Shown: positions 1 through 6,743, counted from the stretch's first letter. The stretch: DNA of 7,465 nt from Bacteroidota bacterium (GCA_013202335.1 JABMQR010000038.1:1-7465), one strand, 5' to 3'. Notes: generated by a model from the sequence alone, not told the origin. A program made the numbers and translations.

Positions 1-25
1 TAACTTCAGAAAACTTCACAAATCG

Positions 26-114
26 AAGTATGCTATGCATACTTTTAAGAATAAGATGCTTTGCATCTTATTCCGAGGTCGTTCTTTCAAAATTAATAAT
101 TTTGAAAGAACCTC
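26..114. repeat. Cluster of three short-loop hairpins
   Basis: Three back-to-back inverted repeats. Hairpin 1 (26-44) has an 8-bp perfect stem and a TAT loop. Hairpin 2 (49-73) has an 11-bp perfect stem and a TTT loop. Hairpin 3 (75-114) has 15-bp perfect arms (81-95 and 97-111) around a single central A, plus an outer GAG/CTC pairing (75-77 with 112-114) separated by a 3-nt bulge at 78-80. Hairpins 1 and 2 share the same tip, ATGC-TNT-GCAT, but their lower stems differ in a base-paired way. A direct repeat AACTTCA lies just outside (2-8 and 12-18). None of the hairpins has a terminator-like T-run that would explain the group. An intergenic palindromic repeat element or a recombination site is possible. 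The symmetry is seen directly; the role is unknown. Confidence 0.75.
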
Positions 115-130
115 AATTATACAATATAAC
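102..130 (+). promoter_or_regulatory. Promoter of the thioredoxin-like gene, -35 box inside hairpin 3
   Basis: TTGAAA (102-107, 5 of 6 to consensus) and TATAAC (125-130, 5 of 6) are separated by exactly 17 bp. The predicted start near 137 gives a leader of about 40 nt. The -35 box lies in the right arm of the third hairpin, so the repeat element contributes half of the promoter. Confidence 0.55.
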
Positions 131-176
131 GATACATACAGATCTAAGACTTCGCTATATAAGCAGGAAACTAATT

Positions 177-665
177 ATGATTGAATTCCAGTATTTTAAC
201 GGATGCCCTAATGCTGACACAACCCTCAGTAACCTCAAGGAAGTTATGAATCAACTCAACCTCCCCAATTCTGAGCTGTTTTTGATAGAAGTTCCTGATA
301 TTTCTGCAGCGGAAGCAGTACATTTCCAGGGATCTCCTACTATTCTTGTGAACGGAATTGATATGTATCCCGGTGTAAAACCTGACTCCTTCAATTTTTC
401 CTGCAGAGTATATCAGTTTGATTACGTTGCAGAGTCAAGGGGTTGGGAGACTTCTGGTCATGGGCACCGTTATGATTCCGATTTATCAGAGGAATTATAT
501 TTCGACAGTAGTGATCCTCAATTTTTTGCCGTCCCTATTCCCGTACAGTACATCCTGGATACTGATGATAATGAGGACGGTTTTGTTGAGATCGAGTACT
601 TCATGAGTATTAATGATGACAGTTATATTAAAAACAGGCTTCACTTCAGCATTACTCCAGAATAA
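177..665 (+). CDS. Thioredoxin-like CPN-motif protein with a foreign C-terminal tail (chimeric)
   Basis: Residues 1-82 match the small thioredoxin-fold family that begins with a beta strand and a GCPN motif (C10-P11-N12 here). They also carry the cis-proline segment QGSPTILVNG (51-60) and end at the conserved CRVY segment (C76). Family members usually stop near 95-110 residues. Here residues about 83-162 are different: acidic, without a recognisable domain, and ending in ITPE. None of the three forward frames after position 420 restores the usual family ending, so a simple frameshift does not explain it; fusion with the end of another gene is more likely. The start at 177 is preferred because AGGA (165-168) lies 8 bp upstream. 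The same frame stays open back to base 30, but that stretch is translated hairpin DNA. The redox role is inferred from the family; the substrate is unknown and activity of the chimera is doubtful. Confidence 0.7.
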   Translation: MIEFQYFNGCPNADTTLSNLKEVMNQLNLPNSELFLIEVPDISAAEAVHFQGSPTILVNGIDMYPGVKPDSFNFSCRVYQFDYVAESRGWETSGHGHRYDSDLSEELYFDSSDPQFFAVPIPVQYILDTDDNEDGFVEIEYFMSINDDSYIKNRLHFSITPE

Positions 666-723
666 AGCAAGATAATACTTTTATGAGAGAATTTGAGTGA
701 ATCAGGGTACTTCCGGTTTATCT

Positions 724-760
724 GAAAAGGGGGAATACGGAAACAGACTTCTCCCTTTTC
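724..760 (+). terminator. Possible terminator hairpin after the chimeric gene
   Basis: A 12-bp stem (724-735 with 749-760) with one G-T wobble and a 13-nt loop lies 60 bp past the stop codon. The 3' arm contains TTTT, but the following bases are C/T-rich rather than a pure T-run, so termination may be weak. The rest of 666-830 shows no gene. Confidence 0.4.
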
Positions 761-835
761 TCATCTTCTCTCCACTCTCTCCTTAGCCTGAATTCTCAGA
801 AAAACAGGTAAAATTTCTCAATAATTTCATACTCC

Positions 836-866
836 TACCATACCAAAACTCACTATGGTTGTGGTA
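836..866 (+). promoter_or_regulatory. Inverted repeat overlapping the nucleotidase promoter, possible operator
   Basis: A two-part dyad: TACCA (836-840) pairs with TGGTA (862-866), and ACCA (842-845) pairs with TGGT (856-859). The right half overlaps the extended -10 element, a position where a bound repressor would block RNA polymerase. No regulator is identified. Confidence 0.3.
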
Positions 867-870
867 TACT
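862..870 (+). promoter_or_regulatory. Extended -10 promoter of the nucleotidase gene
   Basis: TGG followed by TATACT (865-870, 5 of 6) forms an extended -10 element, which can work without a good -35 box; none is present at the right distance. Transcription from about 877 would give a leader of about 32 nt that includes the ribosome binding site. A weaker alternative is TTGTGG (859-864), 16 bp, TATACA (881-886). Confidence 0.5.
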
Positions 871-908
871 GTAAAACTGTTATACAATTTTTAGGAGGAA
901 TAACGCGT

Positions 909-2696
909 ATGAAAAAGAAACATCTCTTACAATTTCTAGTCGGCATTCTGCTGATTGTGGTTCTGATTGGAGGGCTTTCGGCGGCTCCAGCTGCTGAAAC
1001 ATCAGAACCAGTGGTTCTGCAAATAATAGAGACCACTGACCTGCACGGCAGTCTGTTTCCCTATGATTTTATCAATGACAGGGAAGCAAGTACATCTCTC
1101 GCACAAGTATATACTTATGTTGAACAGGAACGTGCAAAAGATCAGGAAGTAATTCTTCTTGATAATGGTGACATGCTCCAGGGTCAGCCTATCGTCTACT
1201 ACTATAATTTTGAAAAAACTGACAGTGAACATATTCAGGCATCTGTGATGAATGCAATGGGATATGATGCTGCATCGGTCGGAAACCACGATATAGAAGC
1301 GGGACACCCGGTATATGACAAAATTGTTAACGAATTTGATTTCCCCTGGCTCGCTGCAAATGCACTCGATGAAGAAACCGGCAACCCCTATTTTGAACCC
1401 TACACAATCGTTGAAAAGGGTGGTGTAAAGGTAGCAATTCTGGGTCTTATAACTCCCGGAATTCCAAACTGGCTACCCAAAGATATCTGGGAAGGACTCT
1501 TCTTTGATGATATGGTAAAAACTGCAGAGAAATGGGTACCTATCATTATGGCAAAAGAGAATCCTGATGTTCTGGTAGGACTTTTTCATGCTGGTGTTGA
1601 CTATTCCTACAGTGGAACTGCAGATCAGATGTATAATGAAAATGCCAGTCAGCTTGTTGCAGAACGGGTTGAAGGATTTGATGTAATTTTTACCGGACAT
1701 GATCATATTGCCACCAATGTAGTGGTAAAAAGCCCCGAAGGAAACGATGTCTATATAGTCGGAGCACAAAGCGCCGCCAGAACTGTTGGATCTGTTGAAA
1801 TAGTACTGGATCAGGATATGTGGGGTCATTACAATATCCGCACAGTTACTCCTGAAAATGTTGCAATAGCGGACTTTCCTGCAAGCCCTGCAGCCTTAAC
1901 TGCATTCGGCTATGCCAAACAAGAAGTTGTGGACTATGTCTCAAAGAAAATTGGGACAATCACCGAAACAATCTCAACAAGGGACTCATTATGGGGAGAC
2001 AATAAATTTGTTGACCTGATCCATACCCTGCAGTTGGATCTTACTAGTGCCGACGTCTCCTTTGCAGCACCACTCTCCCTTGATGCAAGCATCAAAGAGG
2101 GACAGGTGTATGTCCGGGATATGTTTAACCTGTATGTATATGAAAACCTTCTCTACTCAATGGATATGACCGGTGCTGAGATCGATGCCTTTCTCGAATA
2201 TTCTTATGCTAAATGGTATAACCAGATGGCTGATGCAAATGATCACCTGATCAATTTCAAGAAAGATGCTGATGGTAAAATGATCTTAAATGAGCGTTAT
2301 AATACCTACGATACCGTAACCCGGTACTATAATTATGACAGTGCAGCAGGAATTGAGTATACCGTTGATGTCTCAAAACCTGAAGGTGACCGTGTTGATA
2401 TTACCACCATGTCAAAAGACGGTGCTGCGTTCGATATGAACAAGCATTATGTTGTAGCCATTAACTCTTACCGTGGAAACGGAGGAGGCGGACACCTTGC
2501 TGCCGCCGGACTGACAAAAGAAGAATTTACTACCAGAGTACTAAGCTCCACCCTCGCAGATCTCAGGTTCTACCTGATCAAGGAATTTGAACGACGGGGA
2601 ACAGTTGTACCAGCTGTTGACAATAACTGGAAAATTCTTCCTGAAGCATGGGCAAAAAAAGGTGCTGTTCTGGATTTTCCACTTTTTTATAAGTAA
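909..2696 (+). CDS. Secreted CpdB/5'-nucleotidase-type metallophosphoesterase
   Basis: A 595-residue exported enzyme predicted to remove phosphate from nucleotides or 2',3'-cyclic nucleotides outside the cytoplasm, for phosphate and nucleoside salvage. The N-terminus has three lysines and a hydrophobic core (about 6-23), with likely cleavage after an alanine around 25-29. The metal-binding motifs of the calcineurin-like domain are all present in order: ETTDLHG (41-47; D44, H46), NGDMLQG (86-92), GNHD (125-128), H227 in the FHAG segment, and GHDH (263-266). The C-terminal 5'-nucleotidase substrate domain spans roughly 345-560 and includes NSYRGNGGGGHL (519-530). The ETTDLH start resembles the CpdB branch, but substrate choice cannot be fixed from sequence. 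The start at 909 is preferred over an in-frame ATG at 855 because AGGAGG (893-898) lies 10 bp upstream and the signal peptide begins there. Length and motifs are normal, so the gene appears intact. Confidence 0.92.
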   Translation: MKKKHLLQFLVGILLIVVLIGGLSAAPAAETSEPVVLQIIETTDLHGSLFPYDFINDREASTSLAQVYTYVEQERAKDQEVILLDNGDMLQGQPIVYYYNFEKTDSEHIQASVMNAMGYDAASVGNHDIEAGHPVYDKIVNEFDFPWLAANALDEETGNPYFEPYTIVEKGGVKVAILGLITPGIPNWLPKDIWEGLFFDDMVKTAEKWVPIIMAKENPDVLVGLFHAGVDYSYSGTADQMYNENASQLVAERVEGFDVIFTGHDHIATNVVVKSPEGNDVYIVGAQSAARTVGSVEIVLDQDMWGHYNIRTVTPENVAIADFPASPAALTAFGYAKQEVVDYVSKKIGTITETISTRDSLWGDNKFVDLIHTLQLDLTSADVSFAAPLSLDASIKEGQVYVRDMFNLYVYENLLYSMDMTGAEIDAFLEYSYAKWYNQMADANDHLINFKKDADGKMILNERYNTYDTVTRYYNYDSAAGIEYTVDVSKPEGDRVDITTMSKDGAAFDMNKHYVVAINSYRGNGGGGHLAAAGLTKEEFTTRVLSSTLADLRFYLIKEFERRGTVVPAVDNNWKILPEAWAKKGAVLDFPLFYK

Positions 2697-2713
2697 ATAA
2701 CCAGTTGAACAAA

Positions 2714-2733
2714 TTACCCGATTCAACGGGTAA
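2714..2733 (-). terminator. Hairpin between convergent genes, possible terminator for the GGDEF gene
   Basis: TTACCCG (2714-2720) and CGGGTAA (2727-2733) form a perfect 7-bp stem with a 6-nt loop. Read on the minus strand it is followed by TTTGTT, a modest T-rich tail. GTTGAA (2704-2709) can pair alternatively with TTCAAC (2722-2727). Confidence 0.35.
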
Positions 2734-2743
2734 ACTTTACAAT

Positions 2744-2773
2744 GCCGTCCAGTCTTGGGCGGCTTTTTCTTTT
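2744..2773 (+). terminator. Rho-independent terminator of the nucleotidase gene
   Basis: GCCGTCC (2744-2750) pairs with GGGCGGC (2757-2763) with one T-G wobble and a 6-nt loop, followed directly by TTTTTCTTTT (2764-2773). It lies about 48 bp after the stop codon and is the clearest terminator in the window. Confidence 0.85.
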
Positions 2774-2783
2774 CCTGGCAGGT

Positions 2784-4439
2784 TTATTCAGTTGCATCAT
2801 GAGAGATGCGTTCTGCGTCACTTACTGTGCAGAATGAGTTTCCTCCCGATCTTTTTGCCCGATACATTGCCTGGTCAGCTCTCTTTATGAGCTCTTCCTG
2901 GTTATCGCCATCATCAGGAAAAATACTGATACCAGCACTCACCCCGATCTTAATAGTTTTGCCATCAATAACATAAGGAACCGAAACCGCATGAATAATA
3001 TTATTAATGACAATCTCTGCATCTTCCTTCCGGGTTAAATCAGTTAAAATAACCAGAAATTCATCACCGCCTATTCTTGCCGCTCCATCACCCTCACGAA
3101 GTGAATGTTTCAACCGTAAAGCAAAACTATGAAGCACTTTATCACCTACATCATGACCATACTGATCATTTATAGGCTTAAACTTATCAAGATCCAGATA
3201 AATCAGACCAAACTTGTTTTTCTTTCTGATAGTCTGCGCCAATGAGTACTTCAGCACCTGCATGATAAAAAGCCTGTTGGCCAACCCTGTCAGGGTATCA
3301 AAATGAACAAGCTGCTCAATCTCAATTTTATTCTTTTTTCTTTGTAACTGAAGATACGAGATACTGATCGTTGCAATCAGTATTAAAGCTGCAATCAGAA
3401 TATATATATTAAGAAACTCACTATAGGTTTCTTTACGTATATTTTCAATAATTTCTGCCGGAATATGAGAAATAATTATCCACCTGTACTCAGATCCTTC
3501 GATAAGGCCGCCAGAATCCCCTGATGCATGAGTACTTCCAGTGCTTGATACCCAGTTTTCCTTAAGAGGATACACATCACAATGCGTAAACAAACCCTCA
3601 TTAGTTCGAATCTGGTCAGCAGGAGAATTCAGCAGTTCCACTGCAGTTATCGGAAATAATGTTGATACAGCGTCCTGCTTCCTATCATCAAACATAAATC
3701 CGAATTCCCTTTCCGGGTTGGTATCATAGTAAAGAAAATATCCTTCATCATTAATTAAAACGGTACTATATAGTTCATTCAACCTATAAATGCTCATTTT
3801 CTCAAGCAGATTTTTAGCCAGATAGTTAAGTATTGCTACTCCCTGAACAGTTCCATCTTCTCCAAATACCGGTGTTGCAACTCTCAGCATGGGTTTATAA
3901 GGAGTTTCAATCTCCCCGTGTTCAATGTTAAGATCAAGAACTGATACATAGATCTGATCCTTCTCTAAATTGATGCTGTCCTTGAAATAGTATCTGTCAG
4001 ACTTATTCTGCAAATTATCAAACGAGACTATTTCCGGCTCTCCCTTATTATAATTAACCCGAACAAGTTCCTGACCTTGGTTATCCAGAAATCTGATTTG
4101 GTCATAGGTCCTTTTGCGAAAACTATATGCAAGAAAATCCAGCTCTGCGGCATTATTCAATACAGGATTCTCCTGATTATAGAGTTGGTGAATGCCAATA
4201 AAATCAGCTAGATACAGCACATCACTGGCGACATCCTGTAAAGTTGACTCCAGGGCAAGTTTTTGGGCGGTAATTAATGACTGCTGTGTGGATTCCTCTC
4301 TGGCTAATTGATTTTTTACCACAGAGTCTGCATACGAATAAAAAAACAGACTCACAAGTATCACTAAAGCAAAAAACATTATTGCTATGTGGGTCAGCAG
4401 GTATTTTTTTTCTGAGAAATTTTTGTATTTATTAATCAT
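2784..4439 (-). CDS. Membrane-anchored diguanylate cyclase with an extracellular sensor domain
   Basis: A 551-residue protein predicted to make c-di-GMP from two GTP in response to an external signal. A first membrane helix (about 16-36) is followed by a long extracytoplasmic region (about 37-340) of the Cache-like type seen in many sensor cyclases, then a second helix (about 342-364) and a C-terminal GGDEF domain (about 378-540). The active-site GGDEF is intact (457-461) and the DLDKFK segment (416-421) is present. An RxxD inhibitory site (R448-D451) sits the usual five residues before GGDEF, so product feedback is expected. There is no EAL or HD-GYP domain. The Cache label rests on topology and general style, not a search. 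The start has only a weak ribosome binding site (GTGAG, further upstream than usual), but the first helix requires a start close to here. It converges on the nucleotidase gene and has its own promoter. Confidence 0.9.
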   Translation of the reverse strand: MINKYKNFSEKKYLLTHIAIMFFALVILVSLFFYSYADSVVKNQLAREESTQQSLITAQKLALESTLQDVASDVLYLADFIGIHQLYNQENPVLNNAAELDFLAYSFRKRTYDQIRFLDNQGQELVRVNYNKGEPEIVSFDNLQNKSDRYYFKDSINLEKDQIYVSVLDLNIEHGEIETPYKPMLRVATPVFGEDGTVQGVAILNYLAKNLLEKMSIYRLNELYSTVLINDEGYFLYYDTNPEREFGFMFDDRKQDAVSTLFPITAVELLNSPADQIRTNEGLFTHCDVYPLKENWVSSTGSTHASGDSGGLIEGSEYRWIIISHIPAEIIENIRKETYSEFLNIYILIAALILIATISISYLQLQRKKNKIEIEQLVHFDTLTGLANRLFIMQVLKYSLAQTIRKKNKFGLIYLDLDKFKPINDQYGHDVGDKVLHSFALRLKHSLREGDGAARIGGDEFLVILTDLTRKEDAEIVINNIIHAVSVPYVIDGKTIKIGVSAGISIFPDDGDNQEELIKRADQAMYRAKRSGGNSFCTVSDAERISHDATE

Positions 4440-4493
4440 TAGCTGAATATTCTCACGTTAAATTAGTTTTATTAAAGGATAAAATATGTATGT

Positions 4494-4522
4494 ATTGTAG
4501 CACGCTCTCTTATACCCGTCCA
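4494..4522 (-). promoter_or_regulatory. Promoter of the GGDEF gene
   Basis: On the minus strand TGGACG (4517-4522, 4 of 6) and TACAAT (4494-4499, 5 of 6) are 17 bp apart. The predicted start near 4487 gives a leader of about 48 nt. It lies between the two minus-strand genes, so the cyclase can be expressed separately from the upstream membrane-protein gene. Confidence 0.5.
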
Positions 4523-4539
4523 TTAAACAAGTAATTAGC

Positions 4540-4557
4540 TAGTGTTTGATCACACTA
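4540..4557 (-). terminator. Short hairpin after the coiled-coil membrane protein gene
   Basis: TAGTGT and ACACTA form a perfect 6-bp stem with a 6-nt loop, starting one base past the stop codon on the minus strand. The following bases are not a clear T-run, so it may be a weak terminator or a chance palindrome. Confidence 0.25.
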
Positions 4558-4558
4558 T

Positions 4559-5008
4559 CTAACTATCGGCACCCCTGGTGAGTTCTCTGCTCTCAACCAT
4601 ATTTCTCACAGAAGAGGATAACTCATTCACCCTGAACTCAATCGAATTTAAAATCCAGAATACAAAATGATTATACTTGTGCTGGCTATGAATCATCCAG
4701 ACAATTTTTATTGAGACAAGCAGAACACTGACTTCGAGTGAAATCATCGGCGGGAGAAAATGTGTTGTCTGTTCAAGAAAAAAAAGCGTAATTATAACAC
4801 CAAGAAAAATGAAGTTTATGATATTATCTCTCTTTGAGTATTTCGTTCCACCAATTTCACCTATCAGATGCCTGATTCTATCTCTCTCACTATTAAAAAT
4901 CTCCAGCTCTTCCATGAGCTTTACCTTTTTTCTTTCCAATTCATCATGCTCCTGATTTATTGTTGATTCATCATGATGTTTTTGATTAGTTTTATCATTT
5001 TGATCCAT
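4559..5008 (-). CDS. Small coiled-coil membrane protein of unknown function
   Basis: I do not recognise the family of this 149-residue protein. The first 20 residues are polar and rich in D, N, H and Q. Residues about 20-52 are highly charged with a heptad-like spacing and probably form a coiled coil. Two hydrophobic stretches follow (about 62-78 and 88-106), joined by a short turn containing PP, which suggests a helical hairpin in the inner membrane with both ends on the same side, most likely cytoplasmic. The tail (107-149) has aromatic residues followed by a charged helix. AGAGGAAG (5014-5021 on the minus strand) sits about 5 bp before the ATG, which supports this start. The topology resembles small scaffold or low-affinity transporter-associated proteins, but no function is claimed. 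It lies upstream of the GGDEF gene on the same strand and is divergent from the DUF445 gene. Confidence 0.75.
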   Translation of the reverse strand: MDQNDKTNQKHHDESTINQEHDELERKKVKLMEELEIFNSERDRIRHLIGEIGGTKYSKRDNIINFIFLGVIITLFFLEQTTHFLPPMISLEVSVLLVSIKIVWMIHSQHKYNHFVFWILNSIEFRVNELSSSVRNMVESRELTRGADS

Positions 5009-5074
5009 TATTACTTCCTCTGTTCAGAAATTTGCAGCTCAAGCCTTACCTGGGGAGCCCTGATCTTTGCTCGA

Positions 5075-5106
5075 ATTATACGAACGATGGGATTCCCCTG
5101 TGTCAA
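5075..5106 (-). promoter_or_regulatory. Consensus -35 and -10 boxes with a 20-bp spacer
   Basis: On the minus strand a perfect TTGACA (5101-5106) and a perfect TATAAT (5075-5080) are separated by 20 bp, upstream of the coiled-coil membrane protein gene, with a predicted leader of about 60 nt. The spacer contains a 9-base palindrome (GGGA-A-TCCC). A direct repeat AACGAT occurs on the plus strand at 5083-5088 and 5105-5110, 22 bp apart. A 19-20-bp spacer is typical of promoters that need a DNA-twisting activator such as MerR-family proteins, but the classical central dyad is not evident. Confidence 0.5.
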
Positions 5107-5164
5107 CGATTTTATCATACAGAGAACTGGTTCAATTTCATAGTCTGAAATCACCAAAAACTAC

Positions 5165-5193
5165 TTTCCAATAGTGCGCAATCACATTATAGT
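5165..5193 (+). promoter_or_regulatory. Promoter of the DUF445 gene
   Basis: TTTCCA (5165-5170, 4 of 6) and TATAGT (5188-5193, 5 of 6) are separated by 17 bp. The -10 box is overlapped by a small dyad, TCAC (5182-5185) with GTGA (5192-5195). Transcription would begin near 5200, inside the inverted repeat described next. Confidence 0.55.
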
Positions 5194-5197
5194 GAGC

Positions 5198-5228
5198 AAA
5201 TTGCAAAGAAAGAAAACTTTTGCAATTT
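5198..5228 (+). promoter_or_regulatory. Perfect 10-bp inverted repeat at the DUF445 transcription start
   Basis: AAATTGCAAA (5198-5207) and TTTGCAATTT (5219-5228) are perfect inverted repeats around an 11-nt centre. They span the predicted transcription start and end 22 bp before the ATG. The site could be an operator or a 5' leader hairpin next to the ribosome binding site. Confidence 0.55.
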
Positions 5229-5250
5229 ACTTTTGAAGTTGAGGGTTCTT

Positions 5251-5973
5251 ATGAATAAAAGTTTAGTTACAAATATTATCTCATTACTGGTTATCGCTGC
5301 CGGTTATTTTTCTCCCTGGTATGGGGAATATATACGGATGGTCGGATTTTTTGCCCTATCGGGCGCTATCACAAACTGGCTCGCAATACACATGCTGTTT
5401 GAAAAGGTCCCCCTCCTCTATGGTTCAGGAGTAGTGCCCAATCACTTTGAGGATTTCAAAACAGGCATTCGCCAGATTATTATTAACCAGTTTTTTACCG
5501 AAGAAAATATACAAAAATTTCTTGGTGATACATTGAACCCTGAATCTGCTGCTATTGATCTTCAGCCAGCACTTGATGCAATAGATTTTGAAAAAGCATT
5601 TGAATCTCTTACTACGATGATTTTTGAGTCAACGCTCGGGGGTATGCTGAATATGTTTGGCGGACCATCCCTGCTGAAAAACTTCAAGGAACCATTTGAA
5701 GAAAAAATGCGGCAGTTTGTTCAGGATCAGGCTGAAAGTGAAGATTTCAAGAATGCCCTTACCCAGGCTATAGGCGGGAAATTCAACCTTGCCGAAACAG
5801 TCAAAGAGAAGGTGGATCTTATTGTTGAAGCACGGCTAGACGAGCTCACCCCACCGCTTGTTAAAAAGATTATACAGGACATGATAGCCAAGCACCTGGG
5901 CTGGCTGGTAATTTGGGGCGGAGTTTTCGGCGGAATTATTGGGCTGATAATGGGAATTCTCAGAATAAGCTGA
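5251..5973 (+). CDS. DUF445 family membrane protein
   Basis: This 240-residue protein carries the family hallmark GAITNWLAIHMLFEKVPLLYG (in the region 38-58), in which the TNWLA core and the following MLF are characteristic. The N-terminal region to about residue 50 is hydrophobic and probably forms one or two membrane helices. A long helical, charged central region (about 65-215) follows, then a C-terminal membrane helix with a glycine-rich face (about 217-237). Family function is unknown. Larger relatives such as E. coli YjiN are about twice as long, and shorter forms like this one occur in other bacteria. The frame can be extended to a TTG at 5233, but ATG 5251 is preferred because GAGGG (5241-5245) lies 5 bp upstream. 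It is divergent from the coiled-coil membrane protein gene and runs tail to tail into the toxin gene. Confidence 0.85.
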   Translation: MNKSLVTNIISLLVIAAGYFSPWYGEYIRMVGFFALSGAITNWLAIHMLFEKVPLLYGSGVVPNHFEDFKTGIRQIIINQFFTEENIQKFLGDTLNPESAAIDLQPALDAIDFEKAFESLTTMIFESTLGGMLNMFGGPSLLKNFKEPFEEKMRQFVQDQAESEDFKNALTQAIGGKFNLAETVKEKVDLIVEARLDELTPPLVKKIIQDMIAKHLGWLVIWGGVFGGIIGLIMGILRIS

Positions 5974-5979
5974 TAGTTT

Positions 5980-6723
5980 TCAGAGTCTGATAAGTTCATC
6001 TCGAAGAAATACTATTGTCTCTGGTTTTAGTGTTTTTCTTATTTTTTTAAAAACAACGGGAGGTAGTAAAACATTTAAATCCTGATCAATAATGGTTTGA
6101 GTTATTTGAGTATGAATGAAGTCTATTAAGTCTTTAAAGTATTGTTTTATTGTTTCTACTTGTCTTCTCTCTTTAATCACATCATCTTCGTATCTATAAC
6201 CCTGCAGAAAAAAGTGATGTATATCATAAAGATCTCTTCCGGCAATTCCACCAGATTTTTCATAACGATCAATAAGAGCAACTAACTTATTTGCAAACAT
6301 AGTTGGAATAGTTTGGCAAGTCAAGATTCTATCTATTTCATCAAATCTTACATTCTCATACTTATTCGCCAATGGTGGTGGTGGTGTAACAACATCAATT
6401 ATCAGTGTATTTCGCTCATTGAATCTATTATTTGGATATTTCAGTATATATTGTGGAACTCGACTACTTTGATTCTTAATACTTAATCCAAGATTTGTGA
6501 AAATTTTTTCCAAATGAGTATTTGTTGTATACATATCATTCATTGAACCTATATAATCAAAATCCAGATCGATAGAAAATCTGTCAAGCAACCCACGCAT
6601 TGCAGCACAGGTGCCCCCCTTAAAAAAAAGAACACTTGTGAGCACTGGGTCATCACAAATTGCAGTCAGAAGCCTATATATCCATGCTTTATGAAGGCTA
6701 TCACTGCGATCGGGTAATACCAT
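5980..6723 (-). CDS. abiEii: AbiEii-type nucleotidyltransferase toxin
   Basis: A 247-residue protein of the nucleotidyltransferase AbiEii/AbiGii toxin family. The family transfers nucleotides to cellular targets (tRNA in studied MenT relatives) and stops growth, giving abortive phage defence or plasmid/island stability. The active-site motif is complete: FKGGT (34-38), then RFSIDLDFD (48-56) with metal-binding D52 and D54. The second conserved block, K146 in ANKLVALIDR followed by RDLYDIHH (163-170), is also present. A run of four prolines (114-117) comes from a GGT repeat in the DNA. Length is normal and no frameshift is seen. AGGAG lies about 9-10 bp before the ATG, which begins 20 bp after the antitoxin stop, so the two are co-transcribed. 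Two 60-base samples of this gene (6001-6120) are 27-28% GC, against 37% and 52% in two samples of the nucleotidase gene, consistent with transfer. Confidence 0.92.
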   Translation of the reverse strand: MVLPDRSDSLHKAWIYRLLTAICDDPVLTSVLFFKGGTCAAMRGLLDRFSIDLDFDYIGSMNDMYTTNTHLEKIFTNLGLSIKNQSSRVPQYILKYPNNRFNERNTLIIDVVTPPPPLANKYENVRFDEIDRILTCQTIPTMFANKLVALIDRYEKSGGIAGRDLYDIHHFFLQGYRYEDDVIKERRQVETIKQYFKDLIDFIHTQITQTIIDQDLNVLLPPVVFKKIRKTLKPETIVFLRDELIRL

Positions 6724-6743
6724 ACAGAATCACTCCTTTTTAC

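Noticed and set aside
26..114. Integron attC recombination site
   Set aside because: The folded shape is suggestive, but I found no matching RYYYAAC / GTTRRRY core pair in the right order and no integrase in the window.
30..176. In-frame upstream extension of the thioredoxin-like gene
   Set aside because: It would translate the hairpin cluster, has no ribosome binding site, and its translation resembles no protein. ATG 177 has a good site and starts at the usual family N-terminus.
855..908. Earlier ATG for the nucleotidase gene
   Set aside because: The extension overlaps the promoter and ribosome binding site; the signal peptide begins naturally at 909.
5081..5100. Classical MerR-family operator in the 20-bp promoter spacer
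   Set aside because: The only symmetry (9 bases) is off-centre in the spacer and the wider arms do not pair, and no MerR-type gene is present in the window.
5233..5250. TTG start for the DUF445 gene
   Set aside because: No ribosome binding site at a suitable distance; the ATG at 5251 has GAGGG 5 bp upstream.
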